Source: Orbilia blumenaviensis
Taxonomy: Eukaryota > Ascomycota > Orbiliomycetes > Orbiliales > Orbiliaceae
Length of the DNA: 64,000 bases
Reading direction: 5' to 3'
Assembly (NCBI GenBank): GCA_036872755.1
Contig: JAVHNS010000008.1
Coordinates: 1,922,001-1,986,000 of the forward strand
In this document: in pieces, positions 25,777 through 38,162 of the stretch
Numbering within the stretch: the stretch's first letter is position 1
Layout of the letters: each line of letters begins with the position of its first letter
Made by a program: the position numbers and the translations under genes
The notes under the pieces: model-generated
Told to the model about the DNA's origin: nothing
The model's database searches: none
Seen by the model: only the letters and a program-made list of their open reading frames with translations

Positions 25777-27631
25777 CTCTCTTTTGTTTCCTTTCTTCCC
25801 TCTTTCCTTGTTCCTCCTTCCTTCCTAATATTTCCGGATTGGTTCTAGTATATTTTCGTATGTGTATTTGTAGGCAACAGCGAGGTTATATCTGGTATAT
25901 ATTGTATAGGAATTCTGAGAGAAGAAGAAGATGTAAAGAGAGAGAGAGAGAGAGCGAGAGGAGCGAGGGAGAGACAACAGAGGTGGTATGATGTTGAACA
26001 TGCAGTGTCGAAGCAACAAGTAATTGGCCGACCTTGTTTCAAAACTCGTGGACGTCAAATAAGAACCTCCCCCCAAAAAAGGCTGAAAACGCGTGCAGCC
26101 ACGATGTATTAGAAATAAAAAAGTTTGAGGGAATTTCGTATCCGCGTGGAAGTCCGAGAAGTTGGTGGAATATCTGTCTATATAAGATCGTCGGTCGATA
26201 GAGGAGGAGGAGGAGAGTGAGAGGTTTGTTCTGTGGTTCTGTGGTTCTGTGGTTCTATTATTAAGTAGATAGTAGGTGCTACGGGGATTAAGTAATTATA
26301 AATCCGGGGTTGCAGGTTGATGGTGAGGCCGATGCCGATGCTTTAAACTGCGGGAGGGATGAGTTCCAAGAGAGAACGTCCCAACCCACTCTCCACACGC
26401 ACACAGCTAGAACTGAATGAGAATGGCCACGGACAAAACTCCCCCAATTGGATTATAGACTTTAAGATATCGATATGTATGCCATAGCGGGTGATTATGA
26501 GGAAGGTTAGGAGTGGGAAGAAGAGGAAAAGGAGAGGAGATGATCTTGAGAGGGAAGATTAAGAGGGACGTAAAGGGACAGGGAAAGGGAAGAAAAGGGA
26601 TCCTGGCCTGGGACTGGACTGGGTGAAGGGTGGATGGAGGGATGGTTAGCTTTGATGGCCGGTTGTCGTCCAAACTGAACATTTAACATCGGATTGGTAC
26701 AGTAACTACTTACGGAGCAATCGGTCTCAGTCAGAAACAGACAAGGGAAGCCCGACAAACAACCTTAACGGGCCTCCGTCATGCCATCCTCTTGCATCAG
26801 AGATCATATAAAACATTTAAACATTATACCACATACTTAAGTCGGTAACTATAATTAAAACCGCGCAATTCCTTTAGTATTTGAATTGAAGGCTTAAAGC
26901 AAGCAGGAGTCCTTCTAGATAAAGTACGTATTCTCATAATCATTATCCCTCTCATTTTTTATTGTTTTATTTTATTTTATTTTTTTGGTCAGCAAGTGTC
27001 GAGTTCGCGTTCGTCATCGAAACTACTCGCGGGAGATAATGTTACATGTAGAACTGGTCATTAAATATTTGGGCAAAACTAGTGTGAGTTCGAGAGTAGA
27101 ATAGAATGGAATAATGGTATCGTGAACATTCGAACGACGAGGGTGACGAAGAAGAAGGGAAAAGAGAGAAGGGAAGAGGAGACGTTCATTCGAGAGGAAA
27201 AGAAGAAAAAAGGAGATATGTGGAAAACGAAACAGCAAAGCGTGCACCGGGAAATTCAAACGCAGAGTGGACAGCAAAAAAAACCATATGGGAAATTATG
27301 CAAGCCATGTACCTAGAAACGCCCATATAGATAGTGATAATGATGATAACAGCGATGATAACAAGCAATAATAGACCGTGTGTCTCACTCTCTCTGGCTG
27401 TCCGGCGAGGTGTGGCAATGGAGGCGTGTGCATGATGGCTACACCGACACTCAGTCGGGTAGGGGATATCAAACGGGAGGGGAAGGCGAGGGCAGTGACA
27501 GAATAACAAGAAAGAAAGAGAACACATTTATCATCCATGCCAATATCCGGGTACACCGGAGACTGGTTTCTTACGAGACCGGTACGCCCATGACCACCCG
27601 CCTCAATCGAAAGAGTTCCTCAATACGGCTT
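25777..27631. other. Intergenic region upstream of CxxC-tail gene
   Basis: 1.85 kb without a supported gene. It holds the promoter of the 25776 gene and the 3' flank of the RRM gene, with a GA run at about 25938-25955, three direct TGTGGTTC repeats near 26230-26256 and a poly-T/TTTTA run near 26955-26985. Open frames here are low-complexity Ser/Leu/Phe or Arg/Lys translations. Confidence 0.55.
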
Positions 27632-28834
27632 CTAGCGTGTTGAGGCCTGATTGCGGCCGCGACCTCTCTTTGGCCCCGTGACCATCTCATCACTGTACAA
27701 ACCGGAGCCAGTGTTGCGAGGAGCTGTGAAGCCGAACCTCCCGTCAACAATGTGGTGGCCTGCGCCTTTCGGACCGGTGGGTACAGCGTTCACGACCGGT
27801 TGCGCCTGTGTCTGGACACGGGAACGGGCCTTGCCTGGGATGGGCAGCTGTGGTGTGTCTTTCAACATGAAGTGAAGGATCCGGCCTGTGGTATTCATTG
27901 TTAGAATCCGGATGCGACTTTGGAGCATGGAAAGGAGATTTATTCACATACTGTCTGCTAGCTTATTATTGAATACCTCCACGCACCTATCGGAATCCGC
28001 TCTGGTTTCGAACAGGAATTCCGCGATAACTGTGGGTTGTGCACTAAGAATCCCGCAGTTGATTGGGAATAACCCGTACTTTTCCATAGTAGAGCGGATA
28101 TCCGAGGCTGTGGTACCGGGTGCGAAGTTGGACCCATGAACGGCAAACGGGCCAGCACTACCCTTGATGGTGATTCCAGCACCGGTATTCTTGGGCTTAG
28201 AAGCACCACGGATATTGACACCGAGGTCGTTGGCAGTCTCTTTTCCTGCGGCCCCGCCGCCGTGTATAGCCTCAAAGAGTCGGTTGCTAGCCAACTTCTG
28301 GGCTACTTTCTGACTGACAACGATCGGTGCCTTAGAGCCGGTTGTAGTTCCGAGGGTGTTACGAGCCCGAGCATTGACAGAAGCGTGGAGGTCGTGGGTC
28401 CATTTGCCGTTAAGGGAGGCAGGGGGCTGCGAGGCGGCTTTCCTCTGAAGGAACAGGGTGTTCAGTAAGAAGGCGTCCAGCAACGATAAAATATAATAAT
28501 AATAGACGAAGGATGGAGGGTAGCGAAGAGCCCAAAGATAAAAGAGGAAGAGTGAAAGTCGACGATGTTGCCCGAGATCCCAAGAATCAATTCAGGACGA
28601 GGTGACCGGAGAGTGAATCTGTACCTTCTGAACGGCAGCTCGAGGGCCCGTCGGAATAGCCACGGCGCCTTTACCGGTAGCGCCTTTGCCAGATTGTTTG
28701 GCTCGCTTCCTGCGATCTGAAAATAATGGTGATGGTTAGTCTTGATACTGGTTGGCAATGCAAGGTCGAAGGGTCTGTAGTAACGAACCTTCCTTGAGGA
28801 TTTTGTCAAGGCTCTCTGTCTTAGTCTTAGCCAT
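27632..28834 (-). CDS. RRM-domain RNA-binding protein, Yra1/ALYREF-like
   Basis: Four exons, 28834-28789, 28716-28625, 28444-27952 and 27885-27632, join in phase into 294 residues. The N-terminus MAKTKTESLDKILKE resembles the UAP56-binding motif of REF/ALY export adaptors (a short S-L-D-x-I segment) and is followed by a basic KRAKQSGKG stretch. A divergent RNA-recognition motif lies at about residues 140-225, with the RNP-like strand FAVHGSNFAPGTTASDI and the last strand RILHFML. The tail has a basic GPKRGRGRNQ end, like the RGG-type ends of these factors. REF/ALY proteins couple transcription and splicing to mRNA export. The RRM and UBM-like start are seen; the specific name is inference, and another nuclear RRM protein is possible. 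Confidence 0.7.
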
Positions 28835-29393
28835 TTTGAGAAATATATGTATGGATGTATATGTTTTCGAATGGATAGGTGAAGAGACACGAGAGGGGAA
28901 GCGATGAAGGTATCGGCGGGCGAGAAGCCTGGGTCCGAGAGATGAGTTTTTTGGGTCGTCGGCGAGGTTGATGAAGAAGATTGAAGGTCAGATCGCAGGC
29001 GTAGAAGATGGGAAGGTTTACCAGATGGAATTGCGGGAACGGGAACGGCGGGTCAACGCGCGTGAATGTTTGCCGCATTAAACACAGCCACAGATACTCC
29101 ACAGCCACGGCTACAGCTAAATTTGGGAGTGGCAAAACGACAAACACTCATTCGCCATGTATAGAAGTGTTGTACAGCACCACAACGCATTTTTTGTGCA
29201 ACATCGGAATCGGAGGCACATCAAATTCGAATTCAGGCCTGATTGTTGGCATAATGCATAATTTAATGCGCGCAAAGGCCGGGATCAATCGATTGTAGTG
29301 AATTAGTGAAATTATCATTCTGAAGACCTGGAATTGGGGTAGCTATAGCTATAGTTACAACACTTCAAACCCGACATATTCAGATGATGTATA
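28835..29393. promoter_or_regulatory. Divergent promoter region between RRM gene and GGPP synthase gene
   Basis: 558 bases lie between two start codons facing away from each other (28834 minus, 29394 plus), so both promoters must be here. There is a palindromic TAGCTATAGCTATAG stretch near 29340 and no clear TATA box. No coding potential seen. Confidence 0.6.
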
Positions 29394-30885
29394 ATGGAGG
29401 CCCCAAACCACCTACTCGACAAGCTCCCAATACTCTCAGATGAGGTACGTCTATGGCGGTCTGTAGACGGAGTATTAATATTGGCTCCAGCCCAAGCCAG
29501 GGTACTGCTGTACCGGCGTCTTCACTAGTACCGGGTACTCAAGCATGCACATATACTAATGATAGTCTCAAGGTTGTCCGTGAGCCATGCGACTACATCA
29601 GGGCCCTCCCATCCAAGAAAACTCTCGATATTCTTATCGACGGCCTTAACGTCTGGTATAACGTTCCTTCACCCCAAGTCGACGCCATTAAGTCGATTTG
29701 CGAGACGATACATAGAACCTCTCTCGTGTATGTCTTCTTCCTCCTATCGATCTTTCGATCTTCATTCGGTGTTTATATCTCGCAACCTGCACCAGTAGAC
29801 TTGACGGTATTGAAAATCTCTAATAGCTAATATCTTATCATAATACTATTATCACGGCCTGCAGTATCGATGACATACAGGATGGCTCCGATTTACGCCG
29901 CGGGAAGCCTGCAGCACACATGGTATTCGGTACGCCGCAATCTATAAATTCAGCTACGTACCATGTTGTGAAGTCTTTCGAGGAGGCATGTAAGCTGTCA
30001 TTCTCTGCGGTGCAGATAGTCATAGGTGCCTATACTCTTCAAATAAAATGTCAAACCTTCCCCATTGTTAGTGTCAATATAATAATACTCTATCGATTCC
30101 TAGAGGGGCTTGGGAATATCCAAATTGGGCAAGGGCACGACCTTCATTGGACCTTTCATGGGGAGGTCCCTTCCGAGGAGGACTACATCAGAATGATCGA
30201 TGGTAGTCAGTCCAGCCTTTCCAGTAGATGTACTTGATCATTTTACTACCAGAGTAGCTGACAAAACTAGAAACCGGGGGGTTCTTCCCAATCGCCGCCC
30301 GTTTGATGAGGGACCAGGCTACCAGGAACAAGTGTGCATCTCTTATAGCTCCCTTGTGATTCCTTCTTTGTGCTGGTGGGCTTTACTAAATATGGACTGA
30401 AATTCCGATAGGGAGCTCGATGTCGAAGACTTCCTTCTTATTCTTGGCCGATTCTACCAAATCCGCGATGATTACATGAATCTCGCTTCTCAGGATGTAT
30501 GATCGCCCATGTCCTGGATCAATGGCATTAGATCATATCTAACCAAAAGCAGTACAACAAAGCAAAAGGCCATCTTTCCGATCTCGACGAAGGAAAATAT
30601 TCTATGATACTTATTCACGCTTTGAAAAATACGACAGAAGGCACTAAACTAAAAAGTCTCCTTGCTCTCCGGTCTCGGCAAGGCGGTTTGTCACCCGGGC
30701 AGAAGGATACCATCCTGCAGATTCTGGAGAAGACAGGGAGCATGAAGTATGTGTTAAATGCTATGAAGGAACTACAGAAAGAAATGAAGAGTCGGCTAGG
30801 GAGCATCGAGGATAAAGTTGGTGAGAAGAACTATATCCTCCAGGCTATTATGGCAAAATTGCAGGTGGAGGACAGCGACAAGTGA
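29394..30885 (+). CDS. Geranylgeranyl diphosphate synthase (trans-prenyltransferase)
   Basis: Seven exons (29394-29444, 29501-29727, 29865-30025, 30104-30202, 30271-30331, 30412-30496, 30553-30885) join in phase into 338 residues. The first Asp-rich motif is IDDIQDGSDLRRGKPAAH (DDxxD) and the second is FYQIRDDYMNLASQD. Other family blocks are LPSKKTLDILIDGLNVWYNV, VFGTPQSINSATYH, IGQGHDLHW, DGETGGFF and DLDEGKYS. The enzyme condenses isopentenyl diphosphate with allylic diphosphates to C20 GGPP, the precursor of prenylated GTPases, carotenoids and diterpenes. The sequence recalls the prenyltransferase halves of fusicoccadiene-type chimeric synthases and cluster-borne GGPP synthases, but no cyclase domain precedes it and no terpene genes adjoin it. 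Whether it is the primary enzyme or a secondary-metabolism copy is unresolved. Confidence 0.92.
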
Positions 30886-31616
30886 AGCCCATTCGGAAAA
30901 TACCGATGAGTAGTCTGTTGAAAACCGTTTTCGGGGCTGTGACTATAGCGCCAGTCAAAATCATCCTTATTCACACGGAAACACTGTGACGTCTATATGT
31001 ATTCTACATCCAACTATACTGCGTTAAAGCTACTATAGGAACTTAAAATCGAGACGGCGTTCGAAATTCATGGATCTAACTTGTCACGAGGCAGTCCTGT
31101 ATCCGAGAATCTGTGGAACTATGTGCATAATCAGATCAGGTACCGTTCTTATTTACAGAACTAAGCCAGGACGAAACAAGTGCAACCACAATATCGATTC
31201 GGATCTTGATCCTAGTGTTCCAATCCCACGTTCTAGAAGCGAGCCCACCGTTATGGTATACTTCCGTTTCCGTCGCCGCGTCGACTGTTCCGACCAAGAA
31301 TCCTGGACATCACTACCTCTTTCTACTGAACTCTATTCGCATCTTGTGCCCCAACATGCAAAATCATATACTCATCGATCGGTAAAATTGGAAATCCTCA
31401 CTTTTGAATCTCCTTTCTCTATCTTGCCCTTTCATTCCCTCAATCTTTCATGATATAATCCTGACTAATCTGGAACTCGCAAGAAGGCACAGGCGTCCTA
31501 GGCTGACCCAAATTCCAACAACCTCCAACACCATACCGCATCCAGCACAAGGAATTAATTCCCACATTCCACTCTTTTAGGAATAACCCTCACATGCATA
31601 TTTCGCCACCAAAGCC
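30886..31616. other. Intergenic region downstream of GGPP synthase
   Basis: Holds the 3' end of the GGPP synthase gene and the promoter of the membrane-protein gene at 31617. A 127-residue frame at 31070-31453 has no domain, intron signals or conserved look and is not called. Confidence 0.5.
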
Positions 31617-33241
31617 ATGGTTTCAATGGTGGGATGCCCTAGATGGCGGGATCCCTACACCGGTATCGTCGTTCTTCTGATGTTTCTGATCTGTGCGCCG
31701 GCTTTGCAACAGATCCTATCGTACCTGGCAGGGGTGGTAACGTATGTTTCCGTCACACAGACACACGTTTGAGATATATAACTCCTGTTTTTTTCCCTTC
31801 CATTCAATTCAAATTTCAGCCTCAAGATTGGAGAATCAAATTTCCCCACAAGGCTTCTTATTTTTTCTTCTTCTTTTCTAATTTCATATGATACTTTTTG
31901 TTGTTGTATAATATAGGTACTTCTTAATACCCCTCGCCATCATATTCAAGATCTTGGAGGTCTACCTCCTCAATATCCGCCCGCTAAATCGTTTTTTCGC
32001 TCGAGCGTTGGAAGTTGACAACATCGAGTCAGTCGGAATATACCTGACGGTGAAAAGGTATCATCCCCGTCTCATATATCCCATTCCCATACGCCACGAA
32101 TATTCAAAATTCCCAGCACACAAAAATCCATGCGCAAAGCATGCTGACGTATACGCATATACTAAATAAAAAAATAAAAAAAAGAAGAATATTTCCCAGC
32201 GACGATAATACGATAGAGCGCCCCAGCCTCGATCGCGATCCCGGCCCCTTCGAGCTTCCCGACGATTGTACCTGCGCAAAAGAAACTGATACAATGTCCT
32301 CCTCGCCAGTCCGCATTCCCTCCCGCAGTCCTTCGCCCTCAGACACTGACAGCTACGACCGCCTCTCGGATATCAGTCCACATTCCTCACCCACGATGGC
32401 ACATTCCGCGAAATGGAGCAGTGGCAGCATCGCAAGCGATGATTATTATCACTCCACAAAAGTAGCAACCAATTTCAGTCCCGTGGTGGAAACACCCGTA
32501 TATAAAACCGGGGTGGCAGCAGTGGTTTTGAAAAAATCTGACATCAAAATCGTCCCATCGCGGTCGCCTCCGCTGGAAACGGAAAGTATGCATATGATCG
32601 AACCTAATTCTGCAATGGCGCCTCAGCCAGTTGATGCTATGCGGTGGAGCAAAAATTCCTTTTCAAACCCCGCCATTCAGGAGAAGTTGAGACAACAGTC
32701 TGTTTTATATCACCAGATACACGATCTGCTGGCAGAGCATCTGGGGACGAGGAACAAAAGCGTCGTTGAAGGTACGTCTCATCCATCAAGTTTCGTTATA
32801 GTAACTGCGCAACTAACACACAAAACAGCAAATAAACAGAGATATAGCAGTCCAAGCAGGACAGCGATGCCACTGAGCCCTATCCCAGAGCCGACCTACA
32901 AGGTCGAGGGCGTGGATCACGCCAAAATCCAAGCACTGAAGGATAAATACCCAAACAAGCAGGCGCTTCATAGGCACCTCGACGCATTCTCGTCGACTAT
33001 GAGTAGATTTATAGCGCTGAGCGCGCCCGATGTATCGGTCCTCGACCTTAAGGATCCGGTTTTGGATGAAAAGAAGCCGACGGCTGGGAAAGAGGCGGAT
33101 AAGACTCGCAGAAGCCCACGGTCCTCGACGAGGGCCGATAGGCCCATAACAGTTGCGGATAGCCCAACGTTACCACCGCTTCCGAGGACGAGCTGGGATT
33201 TGGCAGATATACCAGAAGAAAAGTTTGTTGATGGGGCGTAG
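31617..33241 (+). CDS. Two-TM membrane protein with long Ser/Pro-rich cytoplasmic tail
   Basis: Unrecognised family. Four exons (31617-31741, 31917-32057, 32200-32771, 32829-33241) join in phase into 416 residues. Residues about 16-41 (YTGIVVLLMFLICAPALQQI onward) and 43-60 (FLIPLAIIFKILEVYLL) are two adjacent hydrophobic helices split by the first intron. A short amphipathic segment (RPLNRFFARALEVDNIESVG) follows, then a polar, largely disordered tail with RSPSP-type phosphorylatable motifs and a helical patch (IQEKLRQQSVLYHQIHDLLA). The topology suggests an endomembrane or nuclear-envelope protein with a regulatory tail. The third intron (57 bases) is a multiple of three and lacks a stop, so retention would add 19 residues. 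Confidence 0.72.
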
Positions 33242-34764
33242 GCTACTGTTCCTGTTTCGTTTTTTGGCGTTTGGGGTTTATGGGAGGTGGATCGGTGGAT
33301 TTGGAGTTTTGTACTTGTCTGGACGGTAGAATCGTATATCATGGATAGTTTGGCGTTCATTTTGTGGTATTGGATGGGTTTTGCTTGAATTTATGATATT
33401 ATTGTTTGGAGCTATGGCCATATGCACGAAACGTATTTCATACTGTGATACAGTATCTCCAAAAATGCTCGTGAGACTACATAGGCAAGATCGGTTACGG
33501 CTGAATGTTATCGCAACTATTCTCGATGAACATTTAGGGTGACTGTAGTGTAGCAAGTGTATATCATACAAGGTATAATGATCAAGAATGAACCTAGGTA
33601 CCCTTTGTTTAATACTATATGGCGGATTTTGCTATCTTGGGGTCATGGGTGAAGCTTGAATACAGGGTCATGCTGCTAGGAACCTTGGTTGCGGGAGCCG
33701 TAGATACAATCACCACAATCACATCAACTCTCCCCATGTGATTCGCCTCTCTGGGTTGATAGCTATGGTAATCTCTAATGCCTTTATCTAGGCTGTTTAA
33801 AAAAAAAAAAGTTTTAGGTAGAAACGTTTTGAAAGGATATCAAAAAGATATTTCCATCTACGGCATCCGACATTCCCGGACCGTCACCGATTCCGGTACT
33901 ACTCTGACAGTAAGAGGCTTGAGTAAGGCAGAGCGAACGGGATACCCTATTGCTCCTCTTCCTATGGCCGTAGATGAGAGTATAATGCCTCTCGCAATAT
34001 TTATTTTTGACTTTTTTGCAAAATTTTCTGTGGATGGCCGTCCTATTTGGGGAAGTCTGGCGAGTAGGGTTTTGGCTTGGCGGACGTTGTAGATCTTGCG
34101 TTGATTTTCAGAGAGTTTTAACGAGACCAGGCCGGCCCCGTCAGATCCATTGGCCTTTTGAAGTCGAAAATGATCACGTGAAATTCTTTTCAAAGAGTTC
34201 CTTTAAACGGGGCCGGCCCCATCAGATCCATTGATGTTTTGAAGCCGAAAATGATCACGTGAGGTTCCAGGTTGATTTTCAGAAAGCTTTTGTAAATGGG
34301 CCCAGCCCCGTCAGATCCATTGGTGTTTTGAAGCCGAATATGATCACGTGAGGTTCCGGGGACATATCGAAATAAAAACTCTGGTTCTCGAAGTGAGACT
34401 ATCGACTATATATCGGTCTTGTGCCTGGCACCGCGCTGAGGATACAATTCTCTTACATGCTCTATATTCTATGTCTCCAAGTACCAACCTATCGACAGGC
34501 TCTTACGGAACCAACTTAGTTGGCTCTCAGCTTTATTCGACCTTTAGTTTTCGAGGGAAGAAGATGCAGTATACGAGACAAAGGCTATTGTCATTAATGT
34601 TACTTTACATAGTAGTATGTACTCCAGTAATAATAGTAAAAAGAAAAAGGGATTCTAACTCCTGCCAAATGCAATGCAAATAAAAGGAAAGCGTGGAAAC
34701 ACAAGGCCATGGTATCATCAGACGTAATAAATTCCTCCTTTTTCTTTTCCTTTCTTTTATCTTT
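33242..34764. other. Intergenic region 3' of the membrane-protein and HPPD genes
   Basis: 1.5 kb between two convergent genes. No gene is supported. The notable content is the triple repeat at 34101-34360 (separate entry) and a poly-A tract near 33800-33811. Confidence 0.55.
34101..34360. repeat. Three tandem ~85-base repeats each ending in a TCACGTGA palindrome
   Basis: Three copies share the core GGCC(C)AGCCCC-type block, TCAGATCCATTG, TTTTGAAG and GATCACGTGA. The TCAGATCC anchors start at 34141, 34222 and 34311 (spacings 81 and 89). The CACGTG hexamers lie at 34175, 34256 and 34345. The copies differ mostly at single positions and by a short insertion. CACGTG is the E-box/G-box core bound by bHLH and some bZIP factors. 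The repeats sit between the 3' ends of two genes, so a regulatory role is speculative. Confidence 0.85.
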
Positions 34765-36078
<1,314 letters not shown>

Positions 36079-36917
36079 TGTTTCAGTAAGGGATCGATTT
36101 TTCTCTATCGAACTGGACGTGGAATATCGAATATCGATATCTGAATATACTTCGGACGGTAGGTAGCTTTAGTTGAGCCAAAAGCTGTATAAGGGGAGAA
36201 GAACCGGATCAACAGGACCAAGGCAAGAACTTTATAACATATCCTGTAACTGTTTGAGAATTTTTTGGTTTACGAAGCCTAAGAGACCCCGTTTGCACGT
36301 TTGCGTCCAATGTCGTCCGGGCAAATGCAGCTTACAAGATTTCCAACAGAGTCTTTGGCAGGGCTACCGGGTTCCAAGACAAGCTTCATGCACAAGCCCA
36401 TCGCGCTTTGTCCGAATCGGGTAATCTGTCTTCTTTGGGAATGTGAGCTGCCCGTTGATAGCCGACGGTTACCGCCGATCCGCCAACATGGTCAACACAC
36501 CGGTGGAACCCTATGCTCGGATGGACCTCGAAGGGGCTAGAGCCCGCTTCATCCGCCCGGCTATCCAAGGTCGAATTAGCGTTTGCTGGCTGCAGTCGGC
36601 AGAAGTTTGGATAGACTTGCCGGTAAGGATGGCTGATGAGATGAGATGACATACAGGTGGCAGGGGGGGTTGGAACAAAAGAGGGTCTGGGGAAGCTGGC
36701 CTGCATTGGATTTGGTAGGGCTGGCCTCCATATTACTCTGATATATTGCAGGTTATCCTTTTGCCCTTTCTCCTATAATTGTGTCAAGTTTAATTCAATA
36801 AAACATACAAAGAACTTCAACCACATCTACACCCCAAAAATATATATCTCAAAGGACAGAGCAATAAGAACTTCAAACTTCATCAGTGATAACTGTGCTA
36901 CTATTTCAATATTCAAA
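36079..36917. promoter_or_regulatory. Shared promoter region between hpd and the TTC36-like gene
   Basis: 839 bases between two divergent start codons. Both genes belong to tyrosine catabolism, so a common regulatory site (for a pathway activator such as the Zn2Cys6 regulator known in Aspergillus) would lie here. Near 36110-36135 the motif GAATATCGA occurs with overlapping ATATCGATATC. The last 120 bases before 36918 are C/A-rich with AATAAAACATAC-type sequence, a typical fungal 5' leader. No coding potential is convincing. Confidence 0.6.
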
Positions 36918-37646
36918 ATGGCACCAGCTCATCTTCTTTCGTCCAACGATGCTACGGTCCTCGAGCAAATCTTCGACCCAGAATCCGCCCCAACCCCTTC
37001 TCCTGTCACGATAGACGCTTCTCTTCCAATTTTCCCACACATTAAAGTCTACAGCACTCTCACATCTCTCCGCTCTACTGAGATCCTGGCTATCCGTGCT
37101 GCGGAATCCGGCGATATAAATAAAGCTCTCCAGCTACTTACGTCAGCGATCGAATCCACTCCAACATATTGCTCAGCATACAACAACAGAGCACAAGTCT
37201 ACCGTATGACTGTGTCTCTCCAAGATGAATTAGAAATGGACAACCTCTTCTCCCACAACAAAGAAATCAGAGAGAAAGTCTTCAAGGCATACAAAGATCT
37301 TAGTACTGCCATTTCTCTTGCCACACCAAGAACAGCAACAGAGCCCATTTCACCACAGACTGCCAAGATGCTAGCAAATGCACACACACAGCGTGCTACC
37401 ATCCTGCACACCACCTCAAAGCACTTCGCGGAACGACCTAAGGATTTGGAAATCCCGAGGGAACTCGAGTATCTTGGAAACGACCTCGGGGCTTGGGAGG
37501 AATCTGCTTCAAGAGACTTTTTCTGGGGCGGAAGATATGGTAATGAACTTGCAAAGGCCATGGCTGTCCATACGAACCCCTACGCAAAGCTTTGCGGAAG
37601 CATTGTAAAAGAGGCAATGAAGAAGGAGATTGGAGAGGCTTTCTAA
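36918..37646 (+). CDS. Tetratricopeptide repeat protein, TTC36-like
   Basis: A single exon of 242 residues; the ATG at 36918 sits in AAAATGGCA and is preferred because upstream in-frame sequence is untranslatable-looking leader. TPR helices are clear: RSTEILAIRAAESGDINKAL, LQLLTSAIESTPTYCSAYNN, RAQVYRM, then a second repeat with AYKDLSTAISLATPRT and ANAHTQRATIL. The C-terminal LGNDLGAWEESASRDFFWGG and LAKAMAVHTNPYAKLCGSIV match the TTC36 family. In mammals TTC36 binds and stabilises 4-hydroxyphenylpyruvate dioxygenase (established). The divergent hpd partner here fits that role. The Aspergillus tyrosine-cluster gene hmgX, described as a possible HPPD mediator, may be the counterpart, which I cannot verify. 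Confidence 0.85.
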   Translation: MAPAHLLSSNDATVLEQIFDPESAPTPSPVTIDASLPIFPHIKVYSTLTSLRSTEILAIRAAESGDINKALQLLTSAIESTPTYCSAYNNRAQVYRMTVSLQDELEMDNLFSHNKEIREKVFKAYKDLSTAISLATPRTATEPISPQTAKMLANAHTQRATILHTTSKHFAERPKDLEIPRELEYLGNDLGAWEESASRDFFWGGRYGNELAKAMAVHTNPYAKLCGSIVKEAMKKEIGEAF

Positions 37647-38162
37647 TTTATTTTTATTTTTTAATTTTCCTTTGAGGGAGTTTGGGGGCCACGGTATTAT
37701 GAATTTGTAGTTATTACAGCGGTTTACATCTTTGTTACGATTTCCTTTTGTATGATACTAGAACGACCAGATACATTGAATCAAGATTGATCAATTGTTC
37801 ACATTTCAGCCAAGTCCATAATTTTTTTCATTGCACATTTGGAGTGCTATAGAACTACTTAGATGAAATCTCGAAAATGTCAATCTTAACCAAAGTTTCA
37901 CATACATGGATTAAACTAATTATATAAACTAATTCAGCTACTAAATGCGTTACTGAATAACCGCCGTGATAGAGTTAAGATCAAATTACTACATATATAG
38001 ATTTATAGGTGTAAATTGAATACTTGAGCACTTTATATAGGTCACTTCTGTTCAGGATTCTATGTCGTTAAATTATGATAACTTGTGTCATTGACTAAAT
38101 TTCGCTGGCGCCCTTATCCTTATAATAATAATACACACAAAACACCCATCTAAGAAACAGAA
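37647..38162. other. AT-rich convergent spacer
   Basis: About 515 bases between the 3' ends of the TTC36-like gene and the homogentisate dioxygenase gene, AT-rich, with no gene or clear repeat. Confidence 0.6.

Noticed and set aside
31070..31453. 127-residue open frame downstream of GGPP synthase
   Set aside because: No domain or conserved features; sits where the 3' flank and next promoter should be.
34101..34360. CRISPR-like array from three spaced repeats
   Set aside because: Only three diverged ~85-base units with no unique spacers, in a eukaryotic genome; it is a tandem repeat.
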